NCBI GenBank assembly: GCA_020350785.1
Contig: CP070722.1
Coordinates: forward strand, 1,618,432 to 1,668,610
Origin: Gemmatimonadota bacterium
GTDB taxonomy: Bacteria; Gemmatimonadota; Gemmatimonadetes; Palauibacterales; KS3-K002
DNA: 50,179 bases
Direction of reading: 5' to 3'
This document shows positions 46,601-50,179 of this stretch, in pieces (position 1 is the stretch's first letter; each line of letters opens with the position of its first letter). Below the pieces are notes generated by a model. That model saw nothing but the letters and a program-made list of their open reading frames with translations. It searched no databases and had not been told where the DNA came from. Made by a program: the position numbers and the translations under genes.

Positions 46601-46764
46601 AGATCGCCTCGGCCGTGGAGGCTCACCGGGAGTACATAGCCAGCGAGGTGCTTGCGGTCGAGGTGGTGGTTGACCGGCAGCCGTCTACGGCAGACGGCTT
46701 CGAGCACGTGCGAGAGGTCAAGCTGGACGGGGGTGCGGTCGTCATCGGCATGCAGGTGAGGTGA
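43609..46764 (+). CDS. ileS: Isoleucyl-tRNA synthetase, type 2 with permuted HIGH motif
   Basis: 1051 residues from ATG 43609 (AGAGG six bases upstream; TTG 43603 is in frame). It has the class Ia layout: the Rossmann start (FYEGPPTANGRP), an editing domain (LAWTTTPWTLPGNVAL, DEGTGIVHTAVMYGQDDY), the zinc-type Cys pairs (CPRCG, CWRCQ), KMSKS with Lys598 (KMSKSRGNVVDP) and an anticodon-binding C-terminal part of type 2 length. At the HIGH position the sequence is PGIHHV: Gly57-Ile58-His59-His60 in place of His-x-Gly-His. The first and third residues are exchanged. It charges tRNA-Ile. It follows punA after nine bases. Confidence 0.96.
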   Translation: MVQKRYREIPEDPTELEEDVLEAWEREGTFLRSLEATRDGEPFVFYEGPPTANGRPGIHHVFSRTIKDTFCRYQTMLGRSVTRIAGWDTHGLPVEVEAEKALGISGKPEIEKIGVERFTQVSREHIFTYKEDWEKLSQRIGFWLDYSRAYITCSAEYVESVWWALKQFHDRGLLYRGHKVVPFCPRCGTGLSSHEVALGYEEVSEPAVTVKFPIEGRPGEFLLAWTTTPWTLPGNVALAVSPMVAYVKARQDGETFYVAERLAEDVLGEGFTVLEVIPGGKLAGLRYEPPFPYLMDAVGPSDGWYVATADFVTADEGTGIVHTAVMYGQDDYDLGMRLGLPAYHLVDEEGRFTHEVKPWAGMFVKDADPGIIEALRESGRLLRAEDHAHTYPFCWRCQTPLLYYARDSWYLRTTAVKSELLANNNSVSWHPPEIGRGRMAEWLENNVDWALSRDRYWGTPLPVWVCEQDAAHVEVIGSYAELAQRAGISIGDGFDPHKPHIDAVRWQCSACGGVMKRTPEVIDAWFDSGSMPFAQWHYPMESEERFGQQFPADFIAEGIDQTRGWFYSLLAISTVLFGRAPYRSVVVNDLVLDAEGVKMSKSRGNVVDPWEAIREFGADAIRHYLLSVSNPWIPKRHDPKAIAEVRRRFFGTLLATYRFFEIYANLENWSPESRPPLSGRPALDRWLLSRLDGLIEYCRAELGAYNVTPAVRRIGDFVVDDLSNWYVRRSRARFWGTRSASRDTMEAAFATLWEALVGVCRLLAPTAPLVSDWIHRELLGGSSVHVERYPQPAGCRDERLEAEIGLARRLVGLGRAAREVAGIRVRQPLHRLLASGASGQLKAMSDEVLELVREELNVRRISFIDDAAELVSYRAEANFAVLGPQFGSDAPAVAAALRRLDSERLAAWRLGGGELVVELEGRRLEVPGSGFSLVQEAREDLVVQAEGGLVVALDTALDEGLRQEGTARELVNRIQRLRREAGLQLDDRISLGIFGAPEIASAVEAHREYIASEVLAVEVVVDRQPSTADGFEHVREVKLDGGAVVIGMQVR

Positions 46765-46780
46765 TAGCGGGGTAAAGCCG

Positions 46781-46800
46781 AGCGCCGTTTTTGCGGCGCT
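46781..46800 (+). terminator. Small hairpin between ileS and the DksA-like gene
   Basis: AGCGCCG (46781-46787), loop TTTTTG, CGGCGCT (46794-46800). The stem is 7 bp and no T-run follows, so full termination is unlikely; it may be partial or mark mRNA processing. The downstream ribosome binding site lies ten bases after it. Confidence 0.4.
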
Positions 46801-46822
46801 TGGGGAATTGGGGGATATAGAT

Positions 46823-47209
46823 ATGGCACTGACGAAAGAAGATCTGACGCATTTCGAGAAGCGCCTTCTGGAAGAGCGGGCCAAGATCGTGAAGCAGTTG
46901 GCCCAGTTCGACAAATCGTTCTCGGACACGCTTCAGGGCTCTGATGGTGATCTGTCGGCCTACAGTTTCCACATGGCGGATCAGGGAACCGACGCGATGG
47001 AGCGTGAGAAGGCCTTTCTCTTTGCCAGCAAAGAGGGCCGATTCCTGTTCCACATCGACGAGGCGCTCCGTCGGATCTACAGGAATCCCAGCGAGTACGG
47101 GGTCTGTCAGGAATGTGGTGAGGAGATCGGTTTCGAACGGCTCGACGCCTTGCCGCACGCTCGCCTTTGTATCAAGTGCAAGAACCGGGAGGAAAACGGT
47201 GGCAGCTGA
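46823..47209 (+). CDS. TraR/DksA-family zinc-finger transcription regulator
   Basis: 128 residues from ATG 46823 with GGGGGA upstream. The N-terminal 75 residues are a coiled coil (LTKEDLTHFEKRLLEERAKI). The C-terminal four-Cys zinc finger is intact (GVCQECGEEIG and ARLCIKCKNREE). DksA proteins enter the RNA polymerase secondary channel and alter initiation, with ppGpp. The coiled-coil tip carries DQGTDAMEREKAF, in which the tip Asp and Ala typical of DksA are not clearly aligned, so it may be a DksA-like protein with different activity. It overlaps lspA by 11 bases. Confidence 0.92.
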   Translation: MALTKEDLTHFEKRLLEERAKIVKQLAQFDKSFSDTLQGSDGDLSAYSFHMADQGTDAMEREKAFLFASKEGRFLFHIDEALRRIYRNPSEYGVCQECGEEIGFERLDALPHARLCIKCKNREENGGS

Positions 47210-47765
47210 CGGCTATGCGAGCGCCGGGGAGGTGACGGGGCGAGCGGATCTCGCGCAAGCGGCGGCCCGGGGAAAGCTGACGGCGTTCGCGGGCACGGCC
47301 GGTGTCGTGTTGGCGATCGACATGTTCACAAAGCTGCTTGTACAACAGACGCTGCACATTGCCGAGTCGATTCCCGTATTTGGCGATTTCTTCCGTTTGA
47401 CCTATATCTACAACCCTGGCGCGGCCTTCGGGTTGCACCTGGGCCCTCATTCCCGCTTCATATTTCTGGGCTTGGCGTTCGTGGCTTTAGGTGTCCTCGT
47501 CGTCATGTACCGCCACACTCCCGCGGCGGACCGCCTGAGACTGTTCGCGATCGGTGCCATTGCTGGCGGCGCTCTGGGCAATGTGGTCGACCGCATCCGG
47601 TCGGTCAGGGGTGTGGTCGACTTTCTCGATTTCGGCTTCGGTGATCTCCGCTGGCCCGTCTTCAACTTCGCCGACACTGCAGTGACGATCGGAGCGCTGC
47701 TATTGCTCGCTTCGCTGTGGGCAGAGGATCAACGGCGCGATCAAGAAGAAGGTGGAACGCGTTGA
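47199..47765 (+). CDS. lspA: Lipoprotein signal peptidase
   Basis: 188 residues from GTG 47199, which has GGGAGG six bases upstream. The frame is open further upstream, but only as an overlap of the DksA-like gene. Four transmembrane helices. Family motifs: LAIDMFTKLLV with the first conserved Asp, YIYNPGAAFG, GGALGNVVDRIRSVRGVVDF with the catalytic Asp, and FNFADTAVTIGALLL with the second. It cuts signal peptides of prolipoproteins before the lipidated Cys, including those of the lipoproteins predicted elsewhere in this window. The end overlaps rluD by 14 bases. Confidence 0.95.
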   Translation: MAADGYASAGEVTGRADLAQAAARGKLTAFAGTAGVVLAIDMFTKLLVQQTLHIAESIPVFGDFFRLTYIYNPGAAFGLHLGPHSRFIFLGLAFVALGVLVVMYRHTPAADRLRLFAIGAIAGGALGNVVDRIRSVRGVVDFLDFGFGDLRWPVFNFADTAVTIGALLLLASLWAEDQRRDQEEGGTR

Positions 47766-48720
47766 AGGTCCCGAGGGAGAGATAATCCTCCGGATCGAGG
47801 TCGAAGAGACCACCGGGGACAGAATTGATCGTTTTCTTGCCGACAGACTTCCGCTATCACGCTCTCTCATCGCGAACTTGATCGAACGAGGCCACGTACG
47901 CGTCGGCGATCGCACCACCCGGAAGAGCTACATTCCCGTTCCAGGTGACGTCATCGGGGTCGAGGTTCCACCTCCTGAGCCGGTGGACATCGTCCCGGAG
48001 GCGATCGCTGTCGAGATCATCTACCAAGACGACGGATTTCTGGTGGTCAACAAGCCTCCCGGGATGGTGGTTCATCCGGCTCCGGGCCATGCGCACGGCA
48101 CTCTGCTGAACGCCCTCCTCCATCAAGTCGGAGCTCTATCGCCGATCGGCGGCGCGCGGCGACCCGGAGTCATACATCGGTTGGACAAGGACACGTCAGG
48201 ACTGGTCATCGTGGCCAAGCAGGAGGGGGTACACCGGCGCCTGGCGGAGGCTTTGGCCCGTCGCGAGATCGTGCGCCGGTATCTTGCGGCCAGCTGGGGG
48301 CACCTGCCGGAGGATGAACTGCTCATCGAAGCCGATGTGGGCCGCCACCGGCGAGATCGCAAGCGCATGGCCGTCGTTCCGGGCAGTAGGCCGGCGCTGA
48401 CCGAGATCGAACGGCTGGAGCGCTGGCGGGCGGCGGATTTCTTGCGTGTTCGATTGCACACGGGTCGAACGCATCAGATTCGCGTCCATCTGAGACACAT
48501 CGGGCATCCGGTGGTGGGTGACCGGCAGTACGGGGCGGGTTGGGAGCGTGGACTGGAAGGGAAATGGCCCAGAGAGCTGGCGGCTCGGGTGCCGCGGCAG
48601 TTCCTGCATGCTGCGGAGCTGCACTTCCATCACCCCGACTCGGGCCGGCTGCTGGAGTTTGAGGTGCCCCTGCCGGGGGACCTGGCGGATGTGGCCGATT
48701 GGGCCCGCCGGACAAGTTGA
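47752..48720 (+). CDS. rluD: 23S rRNA pseudouridine synthase, RluD-like
   Basis: 322 residues from GTG 47752. An S4 domain (DRIDRFLADRLPLSRSLIAN) leads, then the RluA/RluD catalytic domain with VIHRLDKDTSGLVIVAK and catalytic Asp145, then GRTHQIRVHLRHIGHPVVGD. It makes pseudouridines in 23S rRNA helix 69 if it is true RluD; RluA/RluC type activity is possible. lspA-rluD is a common order. A promoter for the next genes begins within its stop codon. Confidence 0.95.
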   Translation: MERVEGPEGEIILRIEVEETTGDRIDRFLADRLPLSRSLIANLIERGHVRVGDRTTRKSYIPVPGDVIGVEVPPPEPVDIVPEAIAVEIIYQDDGFLVVNKPPGMVVHPAPGHAHGTLLNALLHQVGALSPIGGARRPGVIHRLDKDTSGLVIVAKQEGVHRRLAEALARREIVRRYLAASWGHLPEDELLIEADVGRHRRDRKRMAVVPGSRPALTEIERLERWRAADFLRVRLHTGRTHQIRVHLRHIGHPVVGDRQYGAGWERGLEGKWPRELAARVPRQFLHAAELHFHHPDSGRLLEFEVPLPGDLADVADWARRTS

Positions 48721-48745
48721 CCGGTGCGTTAGTCGTTATTATACT
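48717..48745 (+). promoter_or_regulatory. Sigma-70 promoter overlapping the rluD stop codon
   Basis: TTGACC (48717-48722), a spacer of exactly 17 bases, then TATACT (48740-48745). This is a near-consensus promoter. Its -35 box contains the TGA stop of rluD. It should drive the small frame at 48800 and cheY, with a start near 48752. Confidence 0.75.
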
Positions 48746-48799
48746 TGTGTTTCCGCGTGTGACTGCACCGCGACCCCTCCCCCCAAGATTCCACGACTC

Positions 48800-48970
48800 A
48801 TGGGTTTGATGATTTCGGTGTCGAACAACGCCGGTTGTCCTCTCCTCGTCGCGGCCGGCGAGAATTCCTTCGCGGTCGACGCTCTCCGGTTAGAGAGATC
48901 CGGGGAGTTCTTCCGTAGAGCGTTGGCCGAGTTTGACGAAGTCGGTAGATCATCCCAACAGGGACAGTAG
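48800..48970 (+). pseudogene. Possible CheW remnant, 56 codons
   Basis: A frame from ATG 48800 to TAG 48968. The part CPLLVAAGENSFAVDALRLE resembles the first strands of CheW coupling proteins, which in related genomes (from memory) lie just here. The remaining 30 residues (FFRRALAEFDEVGRSSQQGQ) do not fit a CheW core, and the whole is a third of normal CheW length (about 150). No ribosome binding site is visible. I interpret it as a truncated or internally deleted cheW; a genuine small gene or chance resemblance is possible. Confidence 0.4.
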
Positions 48971-48986
48971 TGCGCGTGGAGGAAAG

Positions 48987-49349
48987 ATGGGCCACACGGT
49001 GTTGATAGTGGACGATGCGATATTCATGCGCACGATGATCGCCGACATCTTGAAGGGGGCAGGCTTCGAGGTCGTCGGCGAAGCTTCTTCGGGGCTGGAG
49101 GCAGTTGAGAGGTATAGAGAGTTGCGGCCCGACATGGTGACGATGGACATCGTGATGCCGGACATGGGCGGGATAGATGCGGTGCGAGAGATCATCAAGG
49201 AGGATCCCGAGGCGCGAATCCTGATGTGCAGTGCCATGGGTCAGCAAGGGCTCGTGATCGAGGCAATTCAGGCAGGCGCTCGCGATTTCGTCGCTAAACC
49301 ATTTCAGCCTTCGCGGGTGCTCGAAGCGGTGCAGCGGTTGATGGGATGA
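48987..49349 (+). CDS. cheY: CheY-like single-domain response regulator
   Basis: 120 residues from ATG 48987, with GGAGG four bases upstream (the frame extends upstream to 48933 but without signal). It is a complete receiver domain: acidic pair in LIVDDAIFMR, phosphoacceptor Asp in MVTMDIVMPDMGG, Ser in MCSAMGQQG and Lys in FVAKPFQPSRV. IFMRTMIADIL and the AMGQQ loop are typical of chemotaxis CheY in phyla with CheC/CheD-type systems. It should be phosphorylated by CheA, but only the first 37 codons of a CheA-like gene remain directly after it. It overlaps that frame by four bases (ATGA). Confidence 0.93.
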   Translation: MGHTVLIVDDAIFMRTMIADILKGAGFEVVGEASSGLEAVERYRELRPDMVTMDIVMPDMGGIDAVREIIKEDPEARILMCSAMGQQGLVIEAIQAGARDFVAKPFQPSRVLEAVQRLMG

Positions 49350-49459
49350 GCGAAAAGGGAAAGTACGTGGAGCAGTTCGCAGGGGAGGCGCGCGGTCATC
49401 TGGCAGAGCAGGGAAGTGCTCTCGTCGATCATGAAAGCTACAGTTCACTCCGAGGGTGA
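49346..49459 (+). pseudogene. 5' fragment of a CheA-like histidine kinase gene
   Basis: A 37-codon frame starting at an ATGA overlap with the cheY stop and ending at TGA 49457-49459. The translation KYVEQFAGEARGHLAEQGSA is the typical first helix of the CheA P1 (Hpt) domain (compare the general pattern YVELFLxESREHLxxxNxxLLxLE). It stops before the phosphorylated His. From about codon 30 the sequence is shared, in another frame, with the start of the TPR gene. I read this as a deletion that removed the remaining cheA and joined its start to the next gene. Confidence 0.6.
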
Positions 49460-50179
49460 TCTCCGCGTTCTTCGCGCTCTGGCGCAACGCGTCGATCCAG
49501 GCGATGCGGGCGCCTGCAACAACCTTGGCGTGGTCTTCTATCAGCAGGGGCTGTTCGATGAGGCGATCGAGCAGTTCCGTCGCGCACTGTCTATCGATGG
49601 CAGGATGGAGGTGGCGCGACGGAATCTCGACATAGCGTACAATCGGACAGGCTATTACGAGCGGCGAATTGGCCAGTTGGCGGCCAGGCTGCAGGCTGAC
49701 CCGAGCGACGCTGAGACACGTCTGGGTTTGGCGGAAGCCTATGCCAGCATGGGGCGCTGGGATCAGGCGATCGGGCACTACGAGAAGTTGATAGGCCGCA
49801 AGCCGGATGACGTGCGGCTATTGGTCAAGTTGGGATGCGCGGAGAAGAGCAGGGGTGAGCTAAGGGCTGCGGTCCACTGGTTCGAGCGGGCGCGGGAACT
49901 GGCTCCGGACCGTCCTCATATTTACTACGAACTAGGCGAGGTACTTAACGACCAAGGCTTGAAAGAAGAGGCCATTGCGCGCCTCCGGAAGGCCCTCAGC
50001 CTCAACTCCTCCTTCGCGGAGGCCCACCATCTACTCAGCTTAGTCTACAGTGATGTCGGCGACCGGGTCCGGGCAGCGGAGCACGCTCGTCGGGCAGAGC
50101 AGCTCAGCCCAGCGGCGACGGAGGGGCAATCGAACCTATCGCTGGACAGGTACAGGCGCGCCAGGTATGCGGAGCTTGC
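49431..50179 (+). CDS. TPR-repeat protein, cut by the right window edge
   Basis: From ATG 49431 the frame is open to the end of the window (249 codons visible). TPR units are clear: NNLGVVFYQQGLFDEAIEQF, LGLAEAYASMGRWDQAIGHY, YYELGEVLNDQGLKEEAIAR and AHHLLSLVYSDVGDRVRAAE, each of about 34 residues. The final visible part, SLDRYRRARYAEL, leads out of the repeats. There is no signal peptide. TPR proteins hold partners; none can be named. The start lies inside the cheA-like fragment, and there is no good ribosome binding site, so translation may be coupled to that frame. Confidence 0.85.
   Translation, partial: MKATVHSEGDLRVLRALAQRVDPGDAGACNNLGVVFYQQGLFDEAIEQFRRALSIDGRMEVARRNLDIAYNRTGYYERRIGQLAARLQADPSDAETRLGLAEAYASMGRWDQAIGHYEKLIGRKPDDVRLLVKLGCAEKSRGELRAAVHWFERARELAPDRPHIYYELGEVLNDQGLKEEAIARLRKALSLNSSFAEAHHLLSLVYSDVGDRVRAAEHARRAEQLSPAATEGQSNLSLDRYRRARYAEL

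Noticed and set aside
48798-49778. Open frame of 326 codons on the minus strand across cheY and the TPR gene
   Set aside because: The plus strand has clear CheY and TPR motifs; the minus frame has none.

Overview
The window is GC-rich chromosomal DNA (about 60% G+C by eye), densely coding on both strands. It looks like a member of the Gemmatimonadota or a close relative. That is inferred from remembered gene order and protein types: the run YggS - DivIVA - purine nucleoside phosphorylase - IleS - TraR/DksA - LspA - RluD - CheY, ExbB with two ExbD and TonB, a Met/His-rich outer-membrane barrel protein, S9 peptidases, and many GTG/TTG starts. No database search was possible. I see no tRNA, rRNA, CRISPR array, insertion sequence or prophage.

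Layout. (1) 1-1681, minus: ECF sigma factor, small membrane protein (probable anti-sigma), Spy/CpxP-like protein and a lipoprotein cut by the left edge, joined by short overlaps. (2) 1943-11940, mostly plus: BipA/TypA, Rho, ATP-dependent DNA ligase, a small GIY-YIG-like protein (minus), an unknown lipoprotein, a large S9 peptidase with an extra C-terminal domain, and a PEBP-like protein. (3) 11976-15636, minus: DinB-like, VTT/DedA-like membrane protein, a doubtful Cys-rich frame, Hsp15-like S4 protein, superoxide dismutase and a CPBP-like membrane protein. (4) 15774-21725, plus: unknown protein, histidine ammonia-lyase, GlsB/YeaQ-like protein and a four-gene minor pilin operon. (5) 21822-31090, mixed: diguanylate cyclase, quinone oxidoreductase, RhlE-like helicase, an unknown membrane protein, a barrel/exported-protein pair, YqeC with a beta-propeller protein that lacks a normal start codon, and a type IV pilin. 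(6) 31444-41378, plus: DUF4139 protein, S21, then a tight series TilS - Hpt - FtsH - FolP - CdaA - ExbB - ExbD - ExbD - TonB ending in a strong hairpin. (7) 41493-50179, plus: YggS - DivIVA - PNP - IleS - DksA-like - LspA - RluD, then an intact CheY flanked by a possible CheW remnant and a 37-codon start of a CheA-like gene, and a TPR protein running off the right edge.

How the genes fit together. Most are housekeeping: translation and tRNA modification (IleS, TilS, S21, RluD, BipA), transcription (Rho, DksA-like), envelope quality control and lipoproteins (FtsH, LspA, ECF/Spy), purine salvage (Hpt, PNP), folate (FolP) and TonB-dependent energy transduction. Signalling appears as c-di-AMP synthesis (CdaA), c-di-GMP synthesis (GGDEF protein) and one CheY. 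Surface functions are the pilins, the barrel and the exported proteins.

The points most worth checking are: an isoleucyl-tRNA synthetase whose HIGH motif is permuted to GIHH; an apparent deletion scar through a chemotaxis operon; minor pilins that lack the usual Glu at +5; a Met/His-rich outer-membrane barrel paired with an unknown exported protein; and a S9 peptidase fused to an unrecognised domain of about 260 residues. I did not find a clear, complete and previously undescribed multi-gene system, and I do not claim one.
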